The notes beneath the pieces are model-generated. The model was not told the origin of the DNA. It made no database searches and worked only from the letters and a program-made list of their open reading frames with translations. A program made the translations under genes and the position numbers. Positions 25,908 through 33,373 of a DNA stretch of 49,562 nucleotides are shown one piece after another (within the stretch, counting starts at the first letter, position 1; every line of letters begins with the position of its first letter). This DNA is from a virus: positions 1 to 49,562 of the IMG/VR virus record IMGVR_UViG_3300046727_000323; one strand, 5' to 3'.

Positions 25908-26113
25908 ACACCTTCCCCGTCCTGAAGTTCTTCGAGTTCGCGCACCTGCCGGCACACCTGCAGGACGTCAGCCGCGACTTCCACGCGCTGGCGCAGAAGA
26001 CTGCGAACCGCGCCAGCAACCACCCGTCCTCGATCTCGCAGACGGAGCATGCGCTGCACAAGCTGCTCGAAGCGAAGGACTGCGCGGTGCGCGCGATGCT
26101 GCCGACGTCCTAG
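25904..26113 (+). CDS. Acb2/Tad1-type hairpin-domain protein (anti-CBASS/anti-Thoeris candidate)
   Basis: 69 residues from ATG 25904 (ATGA overlap). The pattern KFFEFAHLPAHLQDVSRDFH near residue 8 and LHKLLEAKDCAVRAML at the C-terminus matches the phage helical-hairpin family in which Acb2 and Tad1 sponge proteins are placed. Family members oligomerise and trap cyclic nucleotide signals made by CBASS or Thoeris defence. The ligand of this copy cannot be read from sequence, and many homologues are untested. It sits at the end of a rightward unit, convergent with the leftward genes starting 16 bases away. Confidence 0.65.
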   Translation: MNTFPVLKFFEFAHLPAHLQDVSRDFHALAQKTANRASNHPSSISQTEHALHKLLEAKDCAVRAMLPTS

Positions 26114-26129
26114 CGCGTCTTCGTCACGG

Positions 26130-26519
26130 TTACTCCGGGAGGATCAGGCGGCTTGCTTTGTCGACGGGAAGGGCCGCAGCGTCCGCCGCGGCCTTCTGCT
26201 GCGCCGCGCGCTCCTCGTCGGTCAGCGGGTAGACCGTCACGCGCGCGTCCACCTTGCCGTCCTCGCGCTCGCCGCGGTCCACCATGAACCGGAAGGCGTT
26301 GTGCTCCTGCGCGGCCTGCACCTGCTCGTAGGTGATGACCATCGAGCCGCCGGCGGCGGTGGCCAGCGCGGCGACGAAGTGGGTCAGCACGACGTGCTGC
26401 GCGGCGACCTGCTGCATTTCCTGGATGCGGCCCTGACTGGCGTGCAGCAGGGCGCGCAGCTCGCGGTTCTCAAGGCGCAGCAGCTCCAAGGGGTCGAGGC
26501 GGTTGATAGCTTCACTCAC
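26130..26519 (-). CDS. Unknown leftward protein
   Basis: 129 residues from GTG 26519; a GGAGG site about 10 bases upstream (26533-26529) supports this start over the longer frame. An N-terminal helical coiled coil (LELLRLENRELRALLHASQG) is followed by a middle part MVITYEQVQAAQEHNAFRFM and a helical C-terminus with DEERAAQQKAAADAAALP. Last gene of the leftward unit that begins at 27429. It overlaps the preceding gene by 8 bases. Function unknown. Confidence 0.6.
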   Translation of the reverse strand: MSEAINRLDPLELLRLENRELRALLHASQGRIQEMQQVAAQHVVLTHFVAALATAAGGSMVITYEQVQAAQEHNAFRFMVDRGEREDGKVDARVTVYPLTDEERAAQQKAAADAAALPVDKASRLILPE

Positions 26520-26742
26520 CGTAGGCGTCCTCCACTCGTTGGGCAGCGTACTTCGCGTCGGCCAGCGTGGGGTAGCGGGTCGCCGGTCGGTCGTCACAGC
26601 GCAGCTTCAGCAGGAAACCGCGGCGTCCGCGCGTTCTGTGGCGGATCGTCCACGTCGGGTATCCGGGCGCGTCGACGCTGTAGCCACAGTATTTGCGGTT
26701 CGCGCCGCGGCCGATCGCAGCCCAAAGGAGCTGTCGGTTCAC
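26512..26742 (-). CDS. Small basic protein
   Basis: 76 residues from GTG 26742, which overlaps the HTH gene stop by GTGA. Rich in Arg and aromatic residues: NRKYCGYSVDAPGYPTWTIR and ARYPTLADAKYAAQRVEDAY-like C-terminus. This resembles small AP2/integrase-N-like DNA-binding domains (strand-strand-strand-helix), but the match is loose. Position next to an HTH gene suggests a regulatory or nucleic-acid-binding role. Confidence 0.55.
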   Translation of the reverse strand: MNRQLLWAAIGRGANRKYCGYSVDAPGYPTWTIRHRTRGRRGFLLKLRCDDRPATRYPTLADAKYAAQRVEDAYGE

Positions 26743-27032
26743 TTGGCTGCCGCCAGCACGGTGCCGCCGTGCTTCCACGACCGGCCGAAGGTCCCCTCGA
26801 TCGCGCGCCACACTTCCGCTTCGCGCACGCCGAACGCCTGCGCGATCCCGGCCACGAGGTACTCCGTGCGGTCGAACTTGGCGGTGCCGTTGCACGCCTT
26901 GTAGAGCGTGAACACCGGCACGCCGGCGCGCTTGGCGAGCTGCACCATGGACAGCGGCCGGTCGGTGCGCTTGCGACCGCGGCGGCGCGCCGCCTCGCAG
27001 AGCTGGCGGAACGGACTCTTGGAGGTTCTCAT
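26739..27032 (-). CDS. HTH (Cro/CI-type) regulator
   Basis: 97 residues from ATG 27032 (ATGA overlap with the upstream gene). The basic N-terminus (EAARRRGRKRTDRPLS) is followed by MVQLAKRAGVPVFTLYKACN, a helix-turn-helix of the Cro/CI type, then GIAQAFGVREAEVWRAIEG, a second HTH-like helix pair. It likely binds phage operators, perhaps in the short divergent region at 27430-27467. No integrase accompanies it, so it is not evidence for lysogeny. Confidence 0.65.
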   Translation of the reverse strand: MRTSKSPFRQLCEAARRRGRKRTDRPLSMVQLAKRAGVPVFTLYKACNGTAKFDRTEYLVAGIAQAFGVREAEVWRAIEGTFGRSWKHGGTVLAAAK

Positions 27033-27304
27033 GTTTTGAAAGCTGTCAGTACGTCGGTCAGTTGTACTCGGATCAGCGCGACGTGCGCCCTCATCCGCTC
27101 AGCGCAGCCCGGGCAGAGATCCCACGCGCGGAGCAGGGAGTAGTTGTCTTCTACACCAGCTAGCCCTTGGCACTGCGCGGTCACCGTCGCGTGGCACCAG
27201 CCTTTCGGCAGCAGCTCCGGGAACTGCCTCACGTTGTCGAGCGACGGCATCGTCTCGCACTTGAGGCAGCGGTCGCAGTAGACGGCGCGCGTTTCGCGGA
27301 TCAT
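27029..27304 (-). CDS. Small cysteine-rich (zinc-ribbon-like) protein
   Basis: 91 residues from ATG 27304. CDRCLKC near residue 10 and CPGCAERMRAH near residue 65 make two CxxC knuckles that could bind one zinc. ATGA overlaps occur at both ends. The upstream-extended frame is antisense/shadow sequence. Probably a nucleic-acid or protein adaptor; function unknown. Confidence 0.6.
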   Translation of the reverse strand: MIRETRAVYCDRCLKCETMPSLDNVRQFPELLPKGWCHATVTAQCQGLAGVEDNYSLLRAWDLCPGCAERMRAHVALIRVQLTDVLTAFKT

Positions 27305-27429
27305 CGGATGTACCCGCAGGTGGCGAGGTCGTCGGCGCAGCCGAGCGCCAAGCCGACCGCCGCCGCCGCGATCAGCAGGAACAGCGCAGCGTCGCGGAGT
27401 GCCGACGTGCGGAAAAACTTGGTCTGCAT
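27301..27429 (-). CDS. 42-aa membrane peptide/lipoprotein candidate
   Basis: A 42-codon leftward gene from ATG 27429, the first of the leftward unit. It begins MQTKFFRTSALRDA, then a hydrophobic core ALFLLIAAAAVGLALGC (Cys at residue 31 with Gly at -1), and ends ATCGYIR. It is either a single-span peptide or a short lipoprotein. Its stop overlaps the next ATG (27304) by ATGA, which supports expression. Confidence 0.55.
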   Translation of the reverse strand: MQTKFFRTSALRDAALFLLIAAAAVGLALGCADDLATCGYIR

Positions 27430-27467
27430 GGTGGCGCATTCTCAAACATTTGCCTATATTATCAAGC
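27430..27467. promoter_or_regulatory. 38-bp AT-rich divergent promoter region
   Basis: The only space between the leftward gene starting at 27429 and the rightward gene starting at 27468. It contains TCAAACAT (27442-27449), TATATT (27455-27460) and TATTAT (27457-27462). TATTAT would put a rightward transcription start at or next to ATG 27468, giving a leaderless message. On the other strand GATAAT (27464-27459) could serve leftward transcription. No consensus -35 is seen on either strand. Confidence 0.45.
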
Positions 27468-27887
27468 ATGGAACAACAGAAAAAGTCGATTCTCGAAGAA
27501 GCCGCAGAACTGACCCGCGGACCGCGCGCCGCGGCCTACGGCACGCCGGCGGAGAACCACGGCCGCACGGCGGCGCTGTGGTCGGCCTACCTAGGCGTCA
27601 GCATCAGCGCCCGCGACGTCTGCATGCTGAACGTGCTGCAGAAGCTCAGCCGCGACCGGCACTCCCCGGGGCGCGACAACCTCGTCGACGTCGCCGGCTA
27701 CGCCGAGAACGCGGACCGCTGCGGAGCCCTGCGTTTTCTACCGCTGAAGGCGACCGTGCCTGTCGTATGCCACATCTGCGGGGCCGCGGCCCGCGAAGGT
27801 TCCGGCGTCGGCGACGGCCCTATGTGCCTCGCGTGCGCGCGGAACTTCGTGTCGAAGCTGGAACCGCTGGACGACGGCGACCGCTAA
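27468..27887 (+). CDS. DUF6378-like protein with C-terminal zinc ribbon
   Basis: 139 residues from ATG 27468. Residues 8-85 follow the DUF6378 pattern: RAAAYGTPAENHGRTAALW, then ARDVCMLNVLQKLSRDRH and DNLVDVAGYAENADR. A C-terminal zinc ribbon is added: CHICGAAA near residue 101 and CLACARNF near residue 122. The gene stands alone on this strand, and its last four bases overlap the end of the leftward polymerase gene. The role of DUF6378 is unknown to me; in phages it is often near replication genes. Confidence 0.65.
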   Translation: MEQQKKSILEEAAELTRGPRAAAYGTPAENHGRTAALWSAYLGVSISARDVCMLNVLQKLSRDRHSPGRDNLVDVAGYAENADRCGALRFLPLKATVPVVCHICGAAAREGSGVGDGPMCLACARNFVSKLEPLDDGDR

Positions 27888-29953
27888 CCCCTGAACCGTC
27901 GGTCGCGCCAGCCTTCCGCCGCCACCGGGCACCCCGCAGCCCAGGGCGGTGCCGCCGCTAGCCGGTCCGCGAAATCGCGCGGGTCGCCCGCCCCCTCCGG
28001 CACCTCCGCCGCCGCGGAGTCGTGGACGTGGATCACCAGCTCGTAGGGTGCCACGCCGTCGAGCTGCACGAGGCCCGCGGCCAGCAGCTCGCGCGCCACC
28101 GCCTGGGTCGCGTTCTCCGCCAGTTTGCCGCCGTAGGTCGTCTCCGCGACCATGGCGCCGCGCGCCGGCTTCCAGAACTGCAGCTCCTCGCGCGTCACCG
28201 ACTTCTGCACCTGCTTGCCCTCGTCGTCGACGAGCTGGAAAACGCGCGTCTTCAGCACGATGGACGGCTGCCAGTATCGTATGCATCTGCCGCTCGGCAG
28301 GCGCATCAGCAGGATCTTGCCGGTGGACCTGAACGACACGCGCCCGGCTCGGTGCTTGCTGCCGGGCTCCAGCACGGCCGCGAAGGCGGCGTCCTCAAGG
28401 TCGCGCCACCACTGCGCGATGCAGCGGTTCACGAGACGCCAGGACAGCTTCACCTGCCGCGCGCGCAGCAGCGTCAGCGGCACGCCCCACTTCGCAGCGG
28501 TGCCGGCGAACGTCACGTCGCCCATGCCGTACTGCAGCGCCAGCGCCGCGACCTTGCCGAGCTGCCGCTCGTCGCTGTCGATGGACTCGGCCGTGAAGAC
28601 GTAGAAGTCCTTCGGCTTGCCGCCGGCGCGCCGCTGCGCGTCGAACTCTTGGAAGAACTGCACGACGTCATCCTGGCCGGCGAGCCACGCGCACACCCGG
28701 GCCTCGATCGCCGAGAAGTCGGCGCCGATCAGCTCGCGCCCCGGTGGCGCCACGACCACGGAGCGCAGCATCTGCGACAGCGCTTCCAGCGGCCGCGCCT
28801 CAGCCATCTCCAGCGCCTGCGAGTCCTCCGCCTCGACGAGATCGCGCACCAGCGCCGAGGCGGCGGCGGTGAGCTGGTTCTTTGGCAGATTGTGGAGCTG
28901 CAACCCCTCGCTGGTCCACCGGCCGGTGTGCGCGCCGCAGTAGCTCAGCGCGAAGCGCAGGCGCCCGTCGGTGCCGACCATCGGCTCGACGCGGTTCAAC
29001 TTCGCCAGCGACGCGGCCTTGCTGGCCTCGGCGCGGTTGCGCAGCATCTGCCGCACGTCGTCCGGCAGCTCGCCGCGCAGCAGCTCGACGACGGCCAACT
29101 TGTCGATCGTCTCGGTCTTGTGGTAGCTGCCGTTCTTCTTTTTGCGCGTGCGCTTCGGCAGCACGACGCCGCGGTACTTGAGCCAAGACATCAGCGCCGG
29201 CGCCGCGGTGGACCTGCTGACTTCTGACGTCGTAGCCTTCCGCACTTCACGCTCCAGCACCTGCTGCCGCGCCTCGGCCATGCGCCGCAGCTTGCCGGCG
29301 AACGCTTGGTCGAGCAGCGCGCCGCGCTCGTTGATGCGCTGGTCAGTGACCCACACCCGGTGCTCCTGCACCGACAGCTTCGGCAGCGCGTAGTAGGCGT
29401 CGAGTGTCGCGGCGACGTCGGCCTTGCAGTAGTCGGACAGCCGGCGGAGCTGGACCTGCGACACCGTGGGGTAGTCCCAACCGCGGATGCTCGGCGTCGC
29501 GACGGCGAGCTTCATCATCAGCGCCGCGCCCTCGGCGTCCTTCTGGTGCGGCACGCCGAGCGCCTTGCAGAGCCCCGCCAGCGACCGCGGCAGGTTCACG
29601 GCCTGCGCCATGGCCTGCGTGTCGCGCCACTGCTCAGTCGGGATGGCGGGCCAGCCGTGCCGCGGCGTAAGGATGTTCGCGCAAATCGACTTCTCGAAGG
29701 ATGCGTTGTGGGCGATCAGCACGCCGCCGGCGGCGAGGTAGTCCAGGATCGCCGCCGGCAACCTGCGCGCGGGGAACCACCGGACGTAGGTGCGCGGCGC
29801 GCGCGGGCCGGTGACGTAGCCGAAGACCGCGCAGTGCACGCGCGTCGACGGGTGCTGCGAGTAGGCCCAGGCGCCGTAGGTGATGTCGTGGGCGCTGCAC
29901 GTCTCGACGTCGAGCGACAGGACCCCGGCGTGCGCGTCGAAGGTCAGTTCCAC
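27884..29953 (-). CDS. DNA polymerase, family A, with 3'-5' exonuclease domain
   Basis: 689 residues from GTG 29953. The exonuclease domain has LSLDVET (Asp15/Glu17), LIAHNASFEKS near residue 80 and YCKADVAATLDAYY near 175. The polymerase domain has HTGRWTSEGLQLHNLPK near 340, motif A LIGADFSAIEARV (Asp near 412), the O-helix RQLGKVAALALQYGMG near 466, and motif C VIHVHDSAAAE (His-Asp near 644). All catalytic acidic residues I can place are present. It replicates the phage genome. It is translated after the DUF3820 gene (10-base overlap) and ends convergently with the DUF6378 gene. Confidence 0.92.
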   Translation of the reverse strand: MELTFDAHAGVLSLDVETCSAHDITYGAWAYSQHPSTRVHCAVFGYVTGPRAPRTYVRWFPARRLPAAILDYLAAGGVLIAHNASFEKSICANILTPRHGWPAIPTEQWRDTQAMAQAVNLPRSLAGLCKALGVPHQKDAEGAALMMKLAVATPSIRGWDYPTVSQVQLRRLSDYCKADVAATLDAYYALPKLSVQEHRVWVTDQRINERGALLDQAFAGKLRRMAEARQQVLEREVRKATTSEVSRSTAAPALMSWLKYRGVVLPKRTRKKKNGSYHKTETIDKLAVVELLRGELPDDVRQMLRNRAEASKAASLAKLNRVEPMVGTDGRLRFALSYCGAHTGRWTSEGLQLHNLPKNQLTAAASALVRDLVEAEDSQALEMAEARPLEALSQMLRSVVVAPPGRELIGADFSAIEARVCAWLAGQDDVVQFFQEFDAQRRAGGKPKDFYVFTAESIDSDERQLGKVAALALQYGMGDVTFAGTAAKWGVPLTLLRARQVKLSWRLVNRCIAQWWRDLEDAAFAAVLEPGSKHRAGRVSFRSTGKILLMRLPSGRCIRYWQPSIVLKTRVFQLVDDEGKQVQKSVTREELQFWKPARGAMVAETTYGGKLAENATQAVARELLAAGLVQLDGVAPYELVIHVHDSAAAEVPEGAGDPRDFADRLAAAPPWAAGCPVAAEGWRDRRFRG

Positions 29954-30183
29954 GGCCTGCTGCCGCCGCGACCGTGCGGGCGATGGGACTCCACATCTTC
30001 GCGCAGCTCCAGCTCGATCGCCGCGGCGTTCTCGGCGATGTAGGCGAGCAGGGCGGCGCGCACCGGGCTGTCGCCTTCCAGGTTCTCGCCGAGCCAGGAC
30101 AGGTAACTCGCCGGCACGCGGCCGAGCGGTTCGCCGCGGTGCTTGCCGAACGGCATCGGCGTCTCGTCGTCGAACTCCAGCAT
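29944..30183 (-). CDS. DUF3820-like small protein
   Basis: 79 residues from ATG 30183 with AGGGAGACGGTCC upstream. MPFGKHRGEPLGRVPASYLS is the DUF3820 signature (MPFGKxxGxxLxxVPxxYL), followed by WLGENL and a helix. These proteins accompany phage polymerases and nucleases, but no biochemical role is established to my knowledge. It overlaps the polymerase start by 10 bases. Confidence 0.78.
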   Translation of the reverse strand: MLEFDDETPMPFGKHRGEPLGRVPASYLSWLGENLEGDSPVRAALLAYIAENAAAIELELREDVESHRPHGRGGSRPWN

Positions 30184-30213
30184 GGACCGTCTCCCTGGGT
30201 TGAAGGAAGTCGG

Positions 30214-30265
30214 CGACGAGGTCCGCAGTCCCGCCGTCTCAAAAAGCGGCCGCGGAACCTCGTCG
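30214..30265. other. Long imperfect inverted repeat between SSB and DUF3820 genes
   Basis: CGACGAGGTCCGC (30214-30226) pairs with GCGGAACCTCGTCG (30252-30265) over 13 bp with one bulged base. The loop is 25 bases and holds CTCAAAAAGCGG. It occupies most of the 95-bp gap in the leftward operon. It could be an RNA processing or attenuation structure; there is no T-run on the transcribed strand. Confidence 0.45.
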
Positions 30266-30278
30266 TCGGCGGTGTAGC

Positions 30279-30917
30279 TCAGTCGTCGCCGAACAGGTCG
30301 TCGACCGACTTGCCGGCCTTGCCTTTCTTCGCCGGCACGGGCTCCGCGCCCTCCGGCTCGTCGTCGTCCACCGCGCCGGCCACGGGCTCGAACAGCTCGT
30401 CGGCGCCCTTCCGGCCGGTCAGGGACTCGCCGCGGCGCAGGAGCTGCACGGCGTTCACGTTGACACTGACGCCGCGGCCGCCCTTCTTGTTCGTCCAGGC
30501 GTAGGCGCTCAGGTTGGCGCGCACGTAGCAACCCGAGTAGATCACCTGCCCGTCTGGGTCCAGGATCGGCTGCACGTTCTGGTCGACCACCTGCGGCGGG
30601 TAGCCGTTGGTGACGCGCATCTTGTGCCAGCCCTCGTCGAAGCCGTCGTACTCTCCGTGGCACGGCTTGAGCGGCTGCTTGATCGGCGTGCCCCTCTTGT
30701 CCTTGCCATGATTCTCGGCGGCGCAGTCGGCGATCAACTTCTTGATCGGCTCCAGGTCGTAGTCGGGCGGGAACAGCAGCACGCACTCGTACTGCTCGCG
30801 GGCGTTCTCGTCGTACTTGCGCTTCTGGAACAGCCCCTGATGGAACGCGAGGCGTACTTCGTGGGTCGTCACCGAGCCGTTGTCGGGCGCGGCCTTCTCT
30901 TGCGGTTGCGGCTTCAT
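30279..30917 (-). CDS. ssDNA-binding protein, DUF2815 (T7 gp2.5-like)
   Basis: 212 residues from ATG 30917, with CGGAGTAGAAGC upstream and an ATGA overlap with the nuclease gene. The body matches DUF2815: YECVLLFPPDYDLEPIKKLI, later KPCHGEYDGFDEGWHKMRV, and VIYSGCYVRANLSAYAW with a following KKGGRGVSVNVNAVQLL. The C-terminus is a linker then acidic SVDDLFGDD, the tip that recruits polymerase and helicase in gp2.5-type SSBs. It would coat single strands during replication and recombination. Confidence 0.85.
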   Translation of the reverse strand: MKPQPQEKAAPDNGSVTTHEVRLAFHQGLFQKRKYDENAREQYECVLLFPPDYDLEPIKKLIADCAAENHGKDKRGTPIKQPLKPCHGEYDGFDEGWHKMRVTNGYPPQVVDQNVQPILDPDGQVIYSGCYVRANLSAYAWTNKKGGRGVSVNVNAVQLLRRGESLTGRKGADELFEPVAGAVDDDEPEGAEPVPAKKGKAGKSVDDLFGDD

Positions 30918-32092
30918 GCTTCTACTCCGTTGTTGGGGGATTCTACCTTGTCGAACACTGCGCCCGCGCTGATGGCGGGGCGCTTGTCACTCTCTTCGAC
31001 CAGCACCGTGCCGGTCGCGGGACGAACTGTGAGCGGGTCGACGATACCTGCCCTCTTCTTGCCAAGCCGGCGCTCGGCCTCGGCGGGGGAGATCGGTTCG
31101 CGCGGCTTCCACGGGTCGATGCCGGCCTCGCCGAGCTTCGTCACGACGACGGCCTCTTCGTCGATCCATTTCCGGTTGCCGACCTTCTGCACCAGCTTGT
31201 AGCCGGAGATCGGCTCGCCGCGGTTCGCCAGCTCATAGGCGTGCGCGCGCACGGCGCTGATCCACTCCTCGGCGCGCGTGAACAGCGGCAGCAGTCGCGC
31301 GACCTCGGCGGCGTCGAGCGTCTTCGGCTCCGGGGCGACCTTCGCCGGCACGGCGAAGGCGTGCTGCGCCGAGGCGAGCGCGTCCTTCCGGAGCTGCGGG
31401 CAGACGGCCTTCGCCTTGCAGAACTTGCAGTGCGAGCCGCTAGCCAACGTCGGCCGCGGCTGCTGCGTCGCCTTCACCGCGGCGACGACCTCGGCGCCGA
31501 ACTTCGTGCGCAGCTCGGTGGCGGACACGCTCCACGAACGCCACGGCGGCGAGTCGCCGAAGTAGCGCGGCTGCACGACGTGCAGCTCGACGGTCTCCAC
31601 CTTCTTGCAGAGCGTCGCGTGCGTCAGCAGCGCGCCGAGCCCGTAGAGCATCATCTGCTCGTTGCGCTCGGCGTCGACGAACACGCCGGCGCCGTACTTG
31701 AAGTCGAAGACGTGCAGCGTGCGGCCGTCAGCCGACAGCGTCATCTTGTCGGCGGTGCCGTGCACGTCCTTGCTGACGTGCACGCGCTGCTCGACGAACG
31801 ACGCGCTGGCGCCGTCGACCAGCTCCTGCTGACGCACGACGTCCAGGTAGACCTGGATCGCACGCGCCATCTCGTCGCCGCAGCGGAAACGGCCGTCGAC
31901 GCTGACGGTGCCGAGGACCGACTTCGCCTCGCGCTCGGTTGTCAGGCACCGGGCGGCGAGCGAGTGGGCGAAGGTGCCCTCGTCGGCGTACTCGCTGGAC
32001 TCGTCCGGCTGTCCGGCGCACAGCGCGACGGACCCCGGGCAGTGCATCCAGCGGTGCGCAGCGCTGGGCGCGAGCTTGGCGTGCGTGCTCAT
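30914..32092 (-). CDS. RecB/Cas4-like PD-(D/E)xK nuclease, DUF2800
   Basis: 392 residues from ATG 32092. GTADKMTL (112-119), HVFDFKYGAG (127-136) and ERNEQMMLYGLGAL (142-155) supply the D...DxK...Q motifs of the nuclease core. Cys pairs near residues 222-232 (CKFCKAKAVC) and the N-terminal MHCPGS fit an iron-sulfur cluster, as in Cas4/AddB-like enzymes. It likely resects DNA ends for phage recombination together with the SSB downstream. ATGA overlaps join it to both neighbours. Confidence 0.85.
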   Translation of the reverse strand: MSTHAKLAPSAAHRWMHCPGSVALCAGQPDESSEYADEGTFAHSLAARCLTTEREAKSVLGTVSVDGRFRCGDEMARAIQVYLDVVRQQELVDGASASFVEQRVHVSKDVHGTADKMTLSADGRTLHVFDFKYGAGVFVDAERNEQMMLYGLGALLTHATLCKKVETVELHVVQPRYFGDSPPWRSWSVSATELRTKFGAEVVAAVKATQQPRPTLASGSHCKFCKAKAVCPQLRKDALASAQHAFAVPAKVAPEPKTLDAAEVARLLPLFTRAEEWISAVRAHAYELANRGEPISGYKLVQKVGNRKWIDEEAVVVTKLGEAGIDPWKPREPISPAEAERRLGKKRAGIVDPLTVRPATGTVLVEESDKRPAISAGAVFDKVESPNNGVEA

Positions 32093-32334
32093 AGCCGCAC
32101 CGGTGGTTTTTCTGCGAGGGCCTCAACCGCCTTCACGATGCGCGTTAGCGCACCGAGAATGGCACTGAGTATCTCGCGGTCGCTGACGGCGGAACCGTTA
32201 GTAAGGTCCGACTTGTGCTCCCAGGCAGCGGCCATCCTGCTCAGGTTCTCGAACGTGGTCCACGTCAGGTTCGGGTTCGGCGCAACCTTTTGGGTCACTG
32301 CCTTCCGAGCCGCCGGCGTCTTCTTCGGCCTCAC
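32089..32334 (-). CDS. Small unknown protein
   Basis: 81 residues from GTG 32334, coupled by overlaps at both ends. Basic N-terminus (RPKKTPAARKAVTQKVAP), then a helical segment SDREILSAILGALTRIVKAV. No motif recognised. Co-expressed with the recombination genes. Confidence 0.6.
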   Translation of the reverse strand: MRPKKTPAARKAVTQKVAPNPNLTWTTFENLSRMAAAWEHKSDLTNGSAVSDREILSAILGALTRIVKAVEALAEKPPVRL

Positions 32335-32825
32335 GACTCGGCGCCTTCGTCCGCGTCGACGTCCGCGTCGACGTCCACGTCGTCGGCGTCGCTGGCGACC
32401 GCCGCGGCCTTCAGCGCGTCGAGCACGGCGGCGTAGTCGGCCGGTTTGAGGTCGTCGAGCGTGACGGCCTTGAAGGACTGCAGCACCTTGCGCGAGGCGT
32501 CGAAGCCGTCGGGCATCTGTCCGAGCACGCGGAGCTGCAGCTTCAGGTCGTCCTTGCTGACGGTCGGCGCGGGCTTCGGATCCTTGGCCTTGCGCTTGCT
32601 GACGACCTCGTCCTTGATGGCCTTGACTTCCTCGGCGCGCGACGGCGGCGCCGACTCGCTGAAGGTCGATCCCCGGGTGGTTGTCCCCGAGATGGTCATC
32701 TGCTTCGGGCTCGGCAGGTGGGTCGACAGCGGTGGCATGGCGCCGAGCATGCCGAGGACTCCGGCGAGCGCCTTGCGCTCCTCGGTGCTAGCGGGATCGT
32801 ACGAGAGAGTGACTGTGACGTTCAT
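32331..32825 (-). CDS. Unknown protein with acidic C-terminal tail
   Basis: 164 residues from ATG 32825. A short N-terminal domain (MNVTVTLSYDPASTEERKAL) leads to a Ser/Thr-rich linker, a helical second domain (SKDDLKLQLRVLGQMPDGFD; VLQSFKAVTLDDLKPADYAA), and a highly acidic tail DADDVDVDADVDADE encoded by repeated GTCGAC-like units at 32342-32387. Such tails often contact SSB or mimic DNA. Function unknown. Confidence 0.65.
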   Translation of the reverse strand: MNVTVTLSYDPASTEERKALAGVLGMLGAMPPLSTHLPSPKQMTISGTTTRGSTFSESAPPSRAEEVKAIKDEVVSKRKAKDPKPAPTVSKDDLKLQLRVLGQMPDGFDASRKVLQSFKAVTLDDLKPADYAAVLDALKAAAVASDADDVDVDADVDADEGAES

Positions 32826-33373
32826 GGTTCGGTGCGCTCCTTTGGCGCGGGAAGTTCGTCGAGATCAGGTGGGTGGTCGGTGAGCAGCGGCGGCGCGTGT
32901 TTGCGCATCTGCTGCAGGCGGAAGCTGGCGACGTGCAACCAGCGGTCGAGAGACTCGCGGCTAGCATCGCTCAGCTTCTGGCGGTCGATGAGGCGGCCCT
33001 TGGTGACCGCCCACTTGAAGTGCCGCTGCGCTTGCCCGCCGCGGGCCTGCACGTAATGGACTGCCTCCTCGTCGGTGAGAATCTGCAGACCTTGATCCTG
33101 GGTGGTGACGATCACGCCGACATCGCCGCGTTCCAAGAAAGCGTCGACGACCTTGTCGCGCAGGCGGAGCAGCGAGCGCCAGTAGTGGCAACCCTCGCAG
33201 TCCTCGTCGCACGTCGCGTTGTGCTTGCGCGACAGCAGCACGGCGACCTCGACCCGCGACGCAGCGATGCGGTCGCCGCGGCGCAGGTTGGCGAAGTCGA
33301 GAGGCCAGCGCTCCGCCGCAGAAGTTTGCGGCGGATCGCCAGCGGGTCCAGCGGGCACCGGGAGGTTGCTCAT
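32822..33373 (-). CDS. Unknown Cys-containing protein of the recombination operon
   Basis: 183 residues from ATG 33373 (ATGA overlap). The centre has LLSRKHNATCDEDCEGCHYW, a Cys-x3-Cys-x2-Cys-x-His group that could bind metal, near residues 60-72, then LLRLRDKVVDAFL and VGVIVTTQDQGLQILTDEEA. The C-terminal half is basic and helical. The conserved-looking C/H set suggests a nucleic-acid-binding role. Family not recognised. Confidence 0.65.
   Translation of the reverse strand: MSNLPVPAGPAGDPPQTSAAERWPLDFANLRRGDRIAASRVEVAVLLSRKHNATCDEDCEGCHYWRSLLRLRDKVVDAFLERGDVGVIVTTQDQGLQILTDEEAVHYVQARGGQAQRHFKWAVTKGRLIDRQKLSDASRESLDRWLHVASFRLQQMRKHAPPLLTDHPPDLDELPAPKERTEP

Noticed and set aside
26739-27032. 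Lysogeny module around the HTH gene
   Set aside because: No integrase, excisionase, transposase or attachment-like repeat was seen anywhere in the window; the HTH alone is not evidence of a temperate life cycle.
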